Shown: piece by piece, positions 36,002-44,712 of the stretch | Layout: the number at the start of each line of letters is the position of its first letter | Numbering within the stretch: the stretch's first letter is position 1 | Assembly (NCBI GenBank): GCA_017621035.1 | Contig: JAGATY010000082.1 | Span: 1-60,203 of the forward strand | Length of the DNA: 60,203 bases | Direction of reading: 5' to 3' | From: Bacteroides sp. | Lineage (GTDB): Bacteria > Bacteroidota > Bacteroidia > Bacteroidales > Bacteroidaceae | Position numbers and translations under genes: made by a program | Notes under the pieces: model-generated | The model's database searches: none | Seen by the model: only the letters and a program-made list of their open reading frames with translations | Told to the model about the DNA's origin: nothing

Positions 36002-38356
36002 ATGAAACAGTTACTTATATATATAATAGGTGTTGTGCTGCTGGCAGCCTGCTCCACAACGAAGCATCTGCCGGAAGGGGAAGTGCTGTACACCGGGCAG
36101 AAGCCTATCATCATTGAGAACAAGAGCGAAACACCTGTGGGAGAGACTGCACTGGAAGAGGTGGAAGCGGCACTGGCCACTGCCCCCAATAACTCATTCC
36201 TCGGCAGTTCTACACTCCGCATGCCACTCCCCATCGGGCTGTGGATATACAATGGCTTCGGCCGCTATGAGAAGGGGTTGGGCAAGTGGATATATAATAA
36301 GTTTGGTGCAGAACCTGTATTGCTCTCTTCCGTCAATCCGGGTATTCGCCAAAAGGCTGCCACCAACCTGCTTCGCGATTACGGCTACTTCAACGGAAAG
36401 GTGAGTTATCAGGTCTTCCCCGACCCGAAAGACTCACTCAAGGCCAAGCTTCAATACACGGTGGATATGAGCAACCCTTACTTCATTGATACTGTGGAGT
36501 ATCGCGGCTTCTCCGAGCGTACACTCCGGCTGATGCAGATGAGCCGTCGACGTTCACTCATCAGCCCGGGAGAACAGTTCAATGTGCTGGATTTGGATGG
36601 AGAGCGCACCCGCCTGAGCACTTTGTTGCGCAACGTGGGTTGCTACTACTTCCGTCCCGACTATCTTACCTATCAGGCAGATACCACACTGGTGCCCGGA
36701 GGACACGTTGCCATGCGCCTTGTCCCGGTAGCCGGCATGCCACCGGTGGCAGAGAAGCCCTTCTTCGTTGGCAAGAAATCTTTCTATCTGATGGGACGGC
36801 ATGGAGAAATGCCTACCGACAGCATCACCTACAAAGGCATCACTATCCACTATCATAACAAGTTACAGGTGCGTCCCAACATGCTCTACCGTTGGCTGAA
36901 CTACCAGGGTTATCGTCGCAAGCGGCAAGTGCAGGACAGCGCAGGCATCTCCCGCCAACGTACCTTCCAGAGCCTCTACAGCTACTACCGACAGACACGT
37001 ATTCAGGAGCGTCTGGCCAATGTGGGTATCTTCCGCTACATGGATATGCAATACACACCGCGCGATACTGCTTTTGTGTCTGACACGCTGGATGTCAACA
37101 TCTATGCCGCACTGAACAAGCCTTACGATGCTGAGCTGGACTTCAACGTCACCATGAAGAGTAACAACCAGACGGGTCCCGGTGCTTCGTTTACACTGAC
37201 CAAGAACAATGTATTTGGAGGAGGAGAGACCTGGAACATCAAGCTGGATGCCGCCTACGAGTGGCAAACCGGCAAGGGAAGCAGCTCACTGATGAACAGT
37301 TATGAGTTCGGCATCTCCAGCTCGCTCACCTTCCCTCGTGTGGTATTTCCTCGCATGGGCGACCGTGAGTATGACTTTCCTGCCACCACCACGTTCAAAC
37401 TCTATGCCGAGCAGTTGAACCGTGCCAAGTATTATAAGTTACTGGCCTTTGGAGGAAACGCTACTTATGACTTTCAACCTACGCCCACTACCAAGCACAG
37501 TCTGACACCTTTCCGGCTGACGTTTAACGTATTGAGTAAGCAGACGGCTGCTTTCGACTCTCTTCAGGCAAACAATCCGGCTCTCTACATCAGCTTACGC
37601 GACCAGTTTATTCCGGCCATGGAATACACCTTTACTTATGACAACTCGTCGGTTCGCGGCAAGCGGAACCCCATCTGGTGGCAGACTTCACTGACCTCTG
37701 CGGGTAACCTGACCTCCGGTATCTATGCCATCTTCGGGAAGTCGTTCAACAAAGAGGGTAAAGAGTTGTTTGGCGTGCCGTTTGCACAATTCCTGAAGCT
37801 GAACAGTGAGTTCCGCTACCACTACCGCATCGACCGTAATCAGACCATCGCCTCGCGCATTGCCGGTGGCATCATTGCCTCTTATGGTAATGCCCGTACC
37901 GCACCTTATACCGAGCAGTTCTATATTGGGGGTGCCAACAGTGTGCGTGCCTTTGCCGCCAGAAGCATTGGTCCCGGCGGTTACATGCCTGACCATGAGC
38001 AGAAATACACCTACATCAACCACGTGGGAGACCTTCGACTGGAAGCCAACGTGGAGTATCGCTTCCGCATCGTGGCCGACCTGCATGGAGCCATCTTCCT
38101 GGATGCAGGCAATGTGTGGCTGTTGCGCGAAGACGTCAACCGTCCACATGGCAAATTCACTTGGAAAGAGTTTCCCGAGCAGATTGCACTGGGCACCGGT
38201 GTGGGACTGCGTTACGACATGGATTTCTTAGTCTTCCGCCTCGACTGGGGCATTGCGCTGCATGACCCTTACAAGACAGAAAAGTCCGGTTACTACAACA
38301 TTCCCAGCTTCAAAGACGGCACTGCGCTGCATTTTGCCATCGGTTATCCGTTCTAG
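36002..38356 (+). CDS. tamL: TamA/BamA-family outer-membrane lipoprotein (TamL-like)
   Basis: Omp85-superfamily outer-membrane protein, 784 aa. Unlike proteobacterial TamA it has a lipoprotein signal (IIGVVLLAACSTTKHLPEGE, lipobox LAAC), as known for the Bacteroidetes variant. POTRA-like repeats extend to about residue 360 (for example IDTVEYRGFSERTLRLMQMS). The C-terminal 16-strand barrel (about 375-784) has QFYIGGANSVRAFAARSIGP, the (V/I)RG-F-like L6 loop motif here as VRAF. It ends AIGYPF with the terminal aromatic. It should work with TamB just upstream in outer-membrane biogenesis. Confidence 0.9.
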   Translation: MKQLLIYIIGVVLLAACSTTKHLPEGEVLYTGQKPIIIENKSETPVGETALEEVEAALATAPNNSFLGSSTLRMPLPIGLWIYNGFGRYEKGLGKWIYNKFGAEPVLLSSVNPGIRQKAATNLLRDYGYFNGKVSYQVFPDPKDSLKAKLQYTVDMSNPYFIDTVEYRGFSERTLRLMQMSRRRSLISPGEQFNVLDLDGERTRLSTLLRNVGCYYFRPDYLTYQADTTLVPGGHVAMRLVPVAGMPPVAEKPFFVGKKSFYLMGRHGEMPTDSITYKGITIHYHNKLQVRPNMLYRWLNYQGYRRKRQVQDSAGISRQRTFQSLYSYYRQTRIQERLANVGIFRYMDMQYTPRDTAFVSDTLDVNIYAALNKPYDAELDFNVTMKSNNQTGPGASFTLTKNNVFGGGETWNIKLDAAYEWQTGKGSSSLMNSYEFGISSSLTFPRVVFPRMGDREYDFPATTTFKLYAEQLNRAKYYKLLAFGGNATYDFQPTPTTKHSLTPFRLTFNVLSKQTAAFDSLQANNPALYISLRDQFIPAMEYTFTYDNSSVRGKRNPIWWQTSLTSAGNLTSGIYAIFGKSFNKEGKELFGVPFAQFLKLNSEFRYHYRIDRNQTIASRIAGGIIASYGNARTAPYTEQFYIGGANSVRAFAARSIGPGGYMPDHEQKYTYINHVGDLRLEANVEYRFRIVADLHGAIFLDAGNVWLLREDVNRPHGKFTWKEFPEQIALGTGVGLRYDMDFLVFRLDWGIALHDPYKTEKSGYYNIPSFKDGTALHFAIGYPF

Positions 38357-38371
38357 TTGTGATTTTTTTCG

Positions 38372-38379
38372 TACATTTG
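38372..38379 (+). promoter_or_regulatory. -7 box for the nucleotidyltransferase gene
   Basis: TACATTTG matches TAnnTTTG, 45 bp before ATG 38425. No good -33 box. Confidence 0.5.
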
Positions 38380-38424
38380 CAGCCGCAAAATAGTAATACA
38401 CACTAAATTCTTAAAGCAAAAGAG

Positions 38425-39336
38425 ATGAAACCAACATTATTCTTGCTGGCTGCCGGTATGGGTAGCCGTTACGGTGGACTTAAGCAATTGGATGGTATCG
38501 GCCCTAACGGAGAGACCATCATGGACTATTCTATCTACGATGCCATCAATGCCGGATTCGGTAAGCTGGTGTTCGTTATCCGCAAAGACTTTGAACAAGA
38601 ATTTCGCGAAAAGATTATTTCCAAATATGAAGGTCACATTCCCTGCGAGTGCGTCTTCCAATCCATCGACGCCCTGCCCGAAGGTTTCAAATGTCCCGAA
38701 GGTCGCGAAAAGCCTTGGGGCACCAACCATGCTGTGCTGATGGGTGCCGAAGCCATCCATGAGCCGTTTGCCGTCATCAACTGTGACGATTTCTATGGTC
38801 GCGACACCTATCGCGTGATGGCCAACTTCCTCACTTCTCTGCCGGAGGACGCAAAGAACACCTACGCCATGGTGGGCTTCCGCGTGGGCAACACACTGAG
38901 TGAGATTGGCACCGTTTCGCGTGGTGTATGCAGTACCGACGAGAACCGAATGCTTGCCTCGGTGGTAGAGCGTACCAAGATTCAGCGCATCGAGGGCGAA
39001 GTAAAGTTCATGAACGATGATGAAACATGGACTGCCATTGCCGACAACACACCCGTCAGCATGAACTTCTGGGGCTTCACACCCGACTATTTCCAATACA
39101 GTAAAGAGTGCTTCGTAGACTTTCTCAGCGACCCGAAGACACAAACAAACCTGAAGGCTGAATTCTACATCCCCACCGTGGTAGACACCCTCATCCGCAA
39201 ACAGATTGCTACCTGCAAGGTGCTCGACACCACCAGTAAATGGTTCGGCGTAACCTATCCGGAAGATCGTCCGGGAGTAGTAGAAAAGATTCAAGCCCTG
39301 GTTGATGCCGGCGAATATCCCGCCAAGCTGTTCTGA
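38425..39336 (+). CDS. Sugar-phosphate nucleotidyltransferase
   Basis: NTP_transferase-family enzyme, 303 aa, that would join a sugar phosphate to a nucleoside triphosphate. The N-terminal LFLLAAGMGSRYGGLKQLDG is the nucleotide-binding signature (LAAGxGxR..KQ). INCDDFYGRDTYRV contains the metal-binding Asp region. FYIPTVVDTLI and KWFGVTYPEDRPGVVEKI follow near the end. The exact sugar is not apparent and no pathway genes are adjacent. Own promoter and terminator. Confidence 0.88.
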   Translation: MKPTLFLLAAGMGSRYGGLKQLDGIGPNGETIMDYSIYDAINAGFGKLVFVIRKDFEQEFREKIISKYEGHIPCECVFQSIDALPEGFKCPEGREKPWGTNHAVLMGAEAIHEPFAVINCDDFYGRDTYRVMANFLTSLPEDAKNTYAMVGFRVGNTLSEIGTVSRGVCSTDENRMLASVVERTKIQRIEGEVKFMNDDETWTAIADNTPVSMNFWGFTPDYFQYSKECFVDFLSDPKTQTNLKAEFYIPTVVDTLIRKQIATCKVLDTTSKWFGVTYPEDRPGVVEKIQALVDAGEYPAKLF

Positions 39337-39363
39337 AACTTTCACTGCACATCCTATTGATAT

Positions 39364-39403
39364 TTTAGGCACGGAATCACACACAATCCGTGCCTAAATT
39401 TTA
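39364..39403 (+). terminator. Terminator of the nucleotidyltransferase gene
   Basis: A perfect 12-bp stem TTTAGGCACGGA (39364-39375)/TCCGTGCCTAAA (39387-39398), then TTTTAT. Confidence 0.92.
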
Positions 39404-39471
39404 TAGCGGTATCGCAAAAAGAAAGAAGGAGGCTCCCAGCATCCATTACAGTAAGAAATCTATACACTCCT

Positions 39472-39581
39472 CTCAAGTCACTATTTTGGCGCTCCCGATG
39501 TACTACTTTGAGCACCCCGATGTAGTACATTGACACTCCCGATTCTGTACATTGACACCCTCAATCTACAGCTACCTACAA
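39472..39581. repeat. 22-bp palindrome-bearing array, about 5 units
   Basis: Units start at 39472, 39494, 39516, 39538 and 39560. The three middle ones are clear (CCCGATGTAGTACATTGACA plus CT); the outer two are diverged. The core ATGTA-G-TACAT is a perfect palindrome around a single base in the third unit. The 160 bp that follow (39582-39745) contain nothing recognised. Confidence 0.8.
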
Positions 39582-39745
39582 TACATCTGATTACCAACAA
39601 GTTACCAAACCAGCATTCTCAATAAATTTAATCAACAAAACAAGAATCTAAAAGTCTCCTCAACTCCCCCCCCGAGAAAGAGCTTAAAACAGTCTGCCTT
39701 ACAAATAGATAATCAGGAAACTGCGATGCTCATCTGCGTGCCATC

Positions 39746-39788
39746 AAATCGTAAATCGTAAATCGTAAATTGCTAAATCGTAAATCCC
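39746..39788. repeat. 7-bp repeats AAATCGT
   Basis: AAATCGT at 39746, 39753 and 39760, then AAATTGC, then after one extra base AAATCGT and AAATCCC. It ends 12 bp before the -7 box of the ABC-F gene. Confidence 0.75.
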
Positions 39789-39799
39789 TTTTATTTCCT

Positions 39800-39807
39800 T
39801 ATCTTTG
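39800..39807 (+). promoter_or_regulatory. -7 box for the ABC-F gene
   Basis: TATCTTTG, a perfect -7 box, 21 bp before ATG 39829. The expected -33 position falls inside the 7-bp repeats. Confidence 0.6.
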
Positions 39808-39828
39808 CAGCCAAATTAAAACAGAGTA

Positions 39829-41778
39829 ATGATTTCCGTAGAAGGACTGAAAGTAGAATTTAATGCAACGCCCCTGTTCGAGGACGTTTCCTACGTTATA
39901 AACAAGAAAGACCGCATTGCCCTGGTGGGCAAGAACGGAGCCGGAAAGTCGACCATGCTAAAGATTCTGGCCGGACTGCAGCAACCCACCGAGGGCGTGG
40001 TGGCCGTGCCTCGCGAATGCACCATCGGCTACCTGCCGCAGGTGATGAAGCTGGCCGACAGCCGCACGGTGATGCAGGAGGCCGAGCTGGCCTTTGAGCA
40101 TATCTTTGAGATGCAGGCCGACATCGAGCGGATGAACCGCGAACTGGCCGAGCGCACCGACTACGAGAGCGAGGAATACCAGAAACTTATCGACCGCTTC
40201 ACGCACGAGAACGAACGCTTCCTGATGATGGGCGGCACCAACTATCAGGCCGAACTGGAGCGGACGCTTCAGGGACTGGGCTTCAGCCGCGCCGACTTCG
40301 ACCGCCCCACGAGCGAGTTCTCCGGCGGATGGCGTATGCGCATCGAGCTGGCCAAGCTGCTGTTGCGCCGTCCCGACGTGCTGCTGCTGGACGAGCCTAC
40401 CAACCACCTCGACATCGAGAGCATCCAGTGGCTGGAGCAGTTCCTGGCCACCCGGGCCAACGCCGTGGTACTGGTGAGCCACGACCGGGCCTTCCTGAAC
40501 AACGTCACGACCCGCACCATCGAAATATCCTGCGGACGCATCTACGACTATAAAGTGAAGTACGACGAGTTCGTCGTCCTCCGCAAGGAGAGGCGCGAGC
40601 AGCAGTTGCGTGCCTACGAGAACCAGCAGAAACAGATAGAAGACACGGAAGCCTTCATCGAACGGTTCCGCTACAAGGCGTCGAAAGCCATCCAAGTGCA
40701 GAGCCGCGTCAAGCAGTTGGAGAAGCTGGAGCGCATCGAGGTGGACGAGGAAGACAACTCCACCCTGCGCCTGAAGTTCACCTGCTCAAGCCGCAGCGGA
40801 AACTATCCCGTCATCTGCGACGAGGTGGGCAAGAGCTATGGCCCGCACAACGTCTTCCACAACGTCAACCTCACCATCAACCGGGGCGAGAAGGTGGCCT
40901 TCGTGGGCAAGAACGGCGAGGGAAAGTCCACGCTCGTGAAGTGCATCATGGGCGAGATAACCGACTATACCGGTCGGCTGACGCTGAGCCACAACGTGCA
41001 GATAGGCTACTTCGCGCAGAACCAGGCACAGCTGCTGGACGAATCGCTGACCGTGTTCGACACCATCGACCGCGTGGCCGTGGGCGACATCCGTCTGAAG
41101 ATACGCGACATCCTCGGCGCTTTCATGTTTGGCGGCGAAGCGTCGGACAAGAAGGTGAAAGTCCTGTCGGGAGGTGAGCGTACCCGCCTGGCCATGATAA
41201 AGCTGCTGCTGGAACCCGTGAACTTCCTTATCCTCGACGAGCCTACCAACCACCTTGATATGCGTTCAAAGGACGTGCTGAAGGAAGCCATCCGCGACTT
41301 CGACGGCACGGTGATTATCGTGAGCCACGACCGTGACTTCCTCGACGGGCTGGCCACCAAGGTCTACGAGTTTGGCGGAGGCAAGGTGAAGGAACACCTC
41401 TGCGGCATCTACGAGTTCCTGCAAAAGAAGCAGATAGACAACCTAAGTGAACTATCCTCATCCCCCGCCCTTTCAGCCTCGCCCACTGCCGGCAAACAAG
41501 CAATTACCGAAACCACTTCTGACGCCAAGCTGACCTACGAGCAGCAAAAAGAGCTGAACAAGCGACTGAAGAAAGCAGAGAAGCGGGTGGCTGACTGCGA
41601 GGCAGAAATTGAGCAAACCGAGGCAGCCATCGCCTTACTGGAAGCACAAATGGCTACACCGGAAGGTGCTTCCGACATGACCCTCTACGAGCGGCACGGC
41701 AAGCTGAAGCAGCAACTGGATCGTGCTGTGGAGGAGTGGGAAGCGGCTTCGATGGAGCTGGAAGAGTTGCAAGGATGA
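39829..41778 (+). CDS. ABC-F family ATPase (ribosome-associated)
   Basis: ABC-F protein, 649 aa, two ABC ATPase domains and no membrane helices. Walker A is GKNGAGKST (34-42) and, in the second domain, GKNGEGKST (about 361). Signature motifs are SGGWRMRIELAKLLLRRPD and LSGGERTRLAMIKLL; both are followed by LLLDEPTNHLD-like Walker B boxes. An interdomain linker with many Arg/Glu (about 235-300) reaches the ribosome in this family. A Lys/Glu coiled coil is at about 565-645. The housekeeping Uup/EttA type is most likely; antibiotic-resistance ABC-F cannot be excluded. The ATPase part is visibly richer in G+C (up to about 70% in some 60-bp lines) than the tail and the neighbours. Confidence 0.92.
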   Translation: MISVEGLKVEFNATPLFEDVSYVINKKDRIALVGKNGAGKSTMLKILAGLQQPTEGVVAVPRECTIGYLPQVMKLADSRTVMQEAELAFEHIFEMQADIERMNRELAERTDYESEEYQKLIDRFTHENERFLMMGGTNYQAELERTLQGLGFSRADFDRPTSEFSGGWRMRIELAKLLLRRPDVLLLDEPTNHLDIESIQWLEQFLATRANAVVLVSHDRAFLNNVTTRTIEISCGRIYDYKVKYDEFVVLRKERREQQLRAYENQQKQIEDTEAFIERFRYKASKAIQVQSRVKQLEKLERIEVDEEDNSTLRLKFTCSSRSGNYPVICDEVGKSYGPHNVFHNVNLTINRGEKVAFVGKNGEGKSTLVKCIMGEITDYTGRLTLSHNVQIGYFAQNQAQLLDESLTVFDTIDRVAVGDIRLKIRDILGAFMFGGEASDKKVKVLSGGERTRLAMIKLLLEPVNFLILDEPTNHLDMRSKDVLKEAIRDFDGTVIIVSHDRDFLDGLATKVYEFGGGKVKEHLCGIYEFLQKKQIDNLSELSSSPALSASPTAGKQAITETTSDAKLTYEQQKELNKRLKKAEKRVADCEAEIEQTEAAIALLEAQMATPEGASDMTLYERHGKLKQQLDRAVEEWEAASMELEELQG

Positions 41779-41850
41779 GCGCGTCAAGAACCTTAAGAGC
41801 TTTAAAAAGCAAGACCATCAGAAAGAGAGTTATACTAAAACAATAATAAC

Positions 41851-43884
41851 ATGAACAAGAAACATTTATTACCTATGGCAGCATTTTGTATCATTGCTGC
41901 ATCATGTGGTAACGGCAAAACTGGCGAGCTTTCTGCCGGTGTGCGTCCCGAAAATATGGACACTACTGCCGTACCCGGTGCCGACTTTTATCAGTACGCT
42001 TGTGGCGGCTGGATGAAGAACCATCCGCTCACAGCAGAGTATTCACGCTTTGGCAGCTTCGACAAGCTGGCTGAGGATAACCGCAAGCAGATTCAGGGTC
42101 TGATTGAAGAGCTGGCCGCTACCCAACACGAGGCCGGCAGTGTGGCTCAAAAGATTGGCGACCTCTACAAGCTGGTGATGGACAGCACCAAGCTGAATAA
42201 CGATGGTGTGAAACCCATCCAAGCCGAGCTAAACCAACTGGCTGCTCTGAAAGACCCAAAAGAGCTTCCCGCCCTGCTGGCATCCATGCACACCAAGGGC
42301 ATCGGCTCTTACTTTGCCCTCTACGTCTCTGCCGACGATAAGAACAGCTCTATGAATGCGGTACAAACCTACCAGAGCGGTCTGAGCATGGGCGAGCGTG
42401 ACTTCTACCTGGAGAATGACGAGAACTCAACCCGCATCCGTAATGCCTTCCAAGAGCATGTAGTGAAGATGTTCACACTGGCCGGCTTTGATGAAGCCAC
42501 AGCCCAAAAGGCTCGTGACATTGTGATGGATGTAGAGACCCGTCTGGCAAAAGCATACCGTTCACGTACCGAATTGCGCAATCCGCAAGCCAACTACAAC
42601 AAGATGACACTGGAAGAGGTAAAGAAGAATTACCCGACCTTCTGCTGGGACACTTACCTGAGTGGCATGGGTCTGAAGGATGTGAAAGAAATCATCGTCG
42701 GTCAGCCCGCCTCTCTGAAAGCCTCTGTCGACATGTTGGCTACCCTGCCCATCGAGCAACAGAGTCTCTATCTGCAGTGGAAACTGATTGATGCCGCAGC
42801 CTCTTGCCTGAGCGATGCCCTGGCAGAGCAGAACTTCGACTTCTATGGCCGCACCGTTCGCGGAGCACAAGAGATGCAACCCCGCTGGAAACGTGCCGTA
42901 GCCACCGTAAGTGGTGCGCTGGGTGAAGCCGTAGGTCAGATGTATGTAGAAAAGTACTTCCCCGCAGCTGCTAAAGAACGCATGGTAACGCTGGTGAAGA
43001 ACTTGCAGACTGCCCTGGGCGAACGCATCAATGCTCTGGAGTGGATGAGCGAAGAGACCAAGGCCAAGGCACAAGAAAAACTGGCTACCTTCCACGTGAA
43101 GATTGGCTATCCTGACACTTGGAAAGATTACTCTACTCTGGACATCAAGAATGACTCTTACTGGGAGAACATGGAACGTGCCACCCAATGGGAGTATGCT
43201 GACATGATGGCCAAGGCCGGTAAGCCGGTAGACAAGGATGAGTGGCTGATGACACCGCAAACCGTCAACGCCTACTACAACCCCACCACCAACGAGATTT
43301 GCTTCCCTGCCGGCATCCTGCAATACCCCTTCTTTGACATGAATGCTGACGATGCTTTCAACTATGGAGCCATTGGTGTGGTGATAGGCCACGAAATGAC
43401 CCACGGTTTCGACGACCAGGGACGCCAGTACGACAAGGACGGCAACCTGAAAGACTGGTGGACAGAGGAAGATGCCAAGAAGTTTGAAGAGCGTGCCAAA
43501 GTAATGGTAGACTTCTTCAACGGCATAGAGGTAGCCGAAGGCGTGAAGGCCAACGGACAGATGACACTGGGTGAAAACATTGCCGACCACGGTGGTCTGC
43601 AGGTATCTTTCCAAGCCTTTAAGAATGCTACTAAGGATGCTCCGCTGGGCGTAAAAGAGGGTCTCACCCCCGAACAACGCTTCTTCCTGGCCTATGCCGG
43701 TGTATGGGCAGGCAACATCCGTCCCGAGGAGGTTCTGAACCGCACCAAGACAGACGTACACTCTTTGGGTAAATGGCGCGTAAACGGTGCACTGCCTCAC
43801 ATCAACGCCTGGTACGATGCCTTCAACATTCAGGAAGGCGATGCACTCTACCTGCCGCAAGCAGCACGTGTTTCTATCTGGTAA
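41851..43884 (+). CDS. pepO: M13-family zinc endopeptidase (neprilysin-like)
   Basis: Extracytoplasmic metallopeptidase of family M13, 677 aa. It has a lipoprotein signal (MAAFCIIAASCGNGK, lipobox AASC). The N-terminal M13 domain starts DFYQYACGGWMKNHPLTAEY. The catalytic domain contains NAYYNPTTNEICFPAGILQ, the zinc motif HEMTH at 514-518 followed by GFDDQGRQYDKDGNL, and the third ligand region GENIADHGGL. It ends near W (ARVSIW), like the family. It would cut peptides at the amino side of hydrophobic residues. Single gene. Confidence 0.95.
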   Translation: MNKKHLLPMAAFCIIAASCGNGKTGELSAGVRPENMDTTAVPGADFYQYACGGWMKNHPLTAEYSRFGSFDKLAEDNRKQIQGLIEELAATQHEAGSVAQKIGDLYKLVMDSTKLNNDGVKPIQAELNQLAALKDPKELPALLASMHTKGIGSYFALYVSADDKNSSMNAVQTYQSGLSMGERDFYLENDENSTRIRNAFQEHVVKMFTLAGFDEATAQKARDIVMDVETRLAKAYRSRTELRNPQANYNKMTLEEVKKNYPTFCWDTYLSGMGLKDVKEIIVGQPASLKASVDMLATLPIEQQSLYLQWKLIDAAASCLSDALAEQNFDFYGRTVRGAQEMQPRWKRAVATVSGALGEAVGQMYVEKYFPAAAKERMVTLVKNLQTALGERINALEWMSEETKAKAQEKLATFHVKIGYPDTWKDYSTLDIKNDSYWENMERATQWEYADMMAKAGKPVDKDEWLMTPQTVNAYYNPTTNEICFPAGILQYPFFDMNADDAFNYGAIGVVIGHEMTHGFDDQGRQYDKDGNLKDWWTEEDAKKFEERAKVMVDFFNGIEVAEGVKANGQMTLGENIADHGGLQVSFQAFKNATKDAPLGVKEGLTPEQRFFLAYAGVWAGNIRPEEVLNRTKTDVHSLGKWRVNGALPHINAWYDAFNIQEGDALYLPQAARVSIW

Positions 43885-43910
43885 GAAATAGTCCTTAGGA
43901 ACTAGAAAGA

Positions 43911-44011
43911 GATAAGAGGGCTACAAAGGCAATAGGGAGACTGAAGAAAAAGGACAAAAAAGCTTGTCCTTATCACCCATCTCCTCTATTTCCCTTGTAG
44001 CCCTCTTTATA
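43911..44011 (+). terminator. Long imperfect hairpin after the M13 peptidase gene
   Basis: Arms 43911-43940 and 43981-44011 include a perfect 13-bp match AAGAGGGCTACAA (43915-43927)/TTGTAGCCCTCTT (43995-44007). Within the loop a second hairpin AAGGACAA (43950-43957)/TTGTCCTT (43964-43971) is nested. No clean T-run follows, but the next 90 bp is strongly pyrimidine-rich on the plus strand. It could be a terminator or a stability structure. Confidence 0.6.
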
Positions 44012-44170
44012 TCCTTCCCTGACCTCTTATTTTCTCCCATTCCCCATCCTCCCCTTGTTTCCCCACCTCCTCCCCTGCTTTTCTCTTTCATTCTTGAGAA
44101 AGCTTCACTATCCCAAGCACGTTACCTCCCTATTTCCTCTCCCTACCCTCTCCGTTATCTCCTGCTTACC

Positions 44171-44254
44171 CATTTGATATTGCTTCGATATTTATTCGAT
44201 AAAGTACTGATTTTCTTAGGAGATAGCATAGGTATATCGAAGCAATATCAAATG
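44171..44254. repeat. 84-bp inverted-repeat element, copy B
   Basis: Perfect 20-bp inverted repeats, CATTTGATATTGCTTCGATA (44171-44190) and its reverse complement (44235-44254), enclose 44 bp. It is the reverse-orientation copy of 5415-5498 and exactly the same length. Similarity extends left into a flank (about 44133-44170) that matches, in reverse, the purine-rich flank of copy A. Its centre has a nested TTTAT-TCG-ATAAA. Nothing coding. The 200 bp to its right (44255-44460) contain only short AAGTTCT repeats. Confidence 0.8.
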
Positions 44255-44461
44255 TATTAGGGAGAAGGTATGGCTCGGGTGGGAGGAGAAGTTCTCGAAC
44301 TTTTGTCAGTAAGGTAAGGAGTGAAAGTTCTTTGAGCACTAAAAGTTCTAACCTCTTGAGGGGTCTGCTAAGCGATAACTACTTTAGCTCCCGAAATTTG
44401 AAGTTGTAAAAAATGAATTAGAAGTTGCGTTGATTTTATTTCTGCATTCTTTTTAAGGAGC

Positions 44462-44542
44462 CTTTTCGGGACTGTTTTTCTTCTCAGCTGAAGACTATTG
44501 CGGGCTATGTGACGAAGAAGCAGAGAAAAAGAGACCGAAAAG
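44462..44542. ncRNA. Possible structured RNA or long hairpin upstream of purH
   Basis: CTTTTCGG (44462-44469) pairs with CCGAAAAG (44535-44542), and pairing continues imperfectly inward through TTTTTCTTCTC and GAAGAAGCAGAGAAAAA. A near -7 box TACTTTAG (44380-44387) lies upstream. It is not directly attached to purH, whose own -7 box is at 44652. No known RNA family recognised. Confidence 0.3.
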
Positions 44543-44651
44543 AAACTTCCAAAAAGCTGAAAGATTACCTTTTAATAAAATCGAAGCAACTTCTTAGTAT
44601 TTATTTGCTAATTTCTTGCGTGCGAATAGGAGTGCAACCAAACAAAATAGC

Positions 44652-44659
44652 TATCTTTG
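44652..44659 (+). promoter_or_regulatory. -7 box for purH
   Basis: TATCTTTG, a perfect -7 box, 53 bp before ATG 44713. No PurR box or riboswitch recognised. Confidence 0.6.
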
Positions 44660-44712
44660 CATCGTTTATTACCAAAGATTTATATACGCGCATTTAAAAT
44701 AGTAAAGAATTT

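Noticed and set aside
42562-43860. Long antisense frame (432 aa) over the M13 peptidase gene
   Set aside because: It is a shadow of a high-confidence gene, as the intact HEMTH and other M13 motifs are on the opposite strand.
44171-44254. Invertible promoter (phase switch)
   Set aside because: The inverted repeats enclose only 44 bp, no TAnnTTTG box is inside, and no recombinase gene is adjacent.
43964-44260. Open frame of 98 aa rich in Ser, Pro and Leu
   Set aside because: It reads pyrimidine-rich intergenic DNA and ends in the inverted-repeat element; composition explains it.
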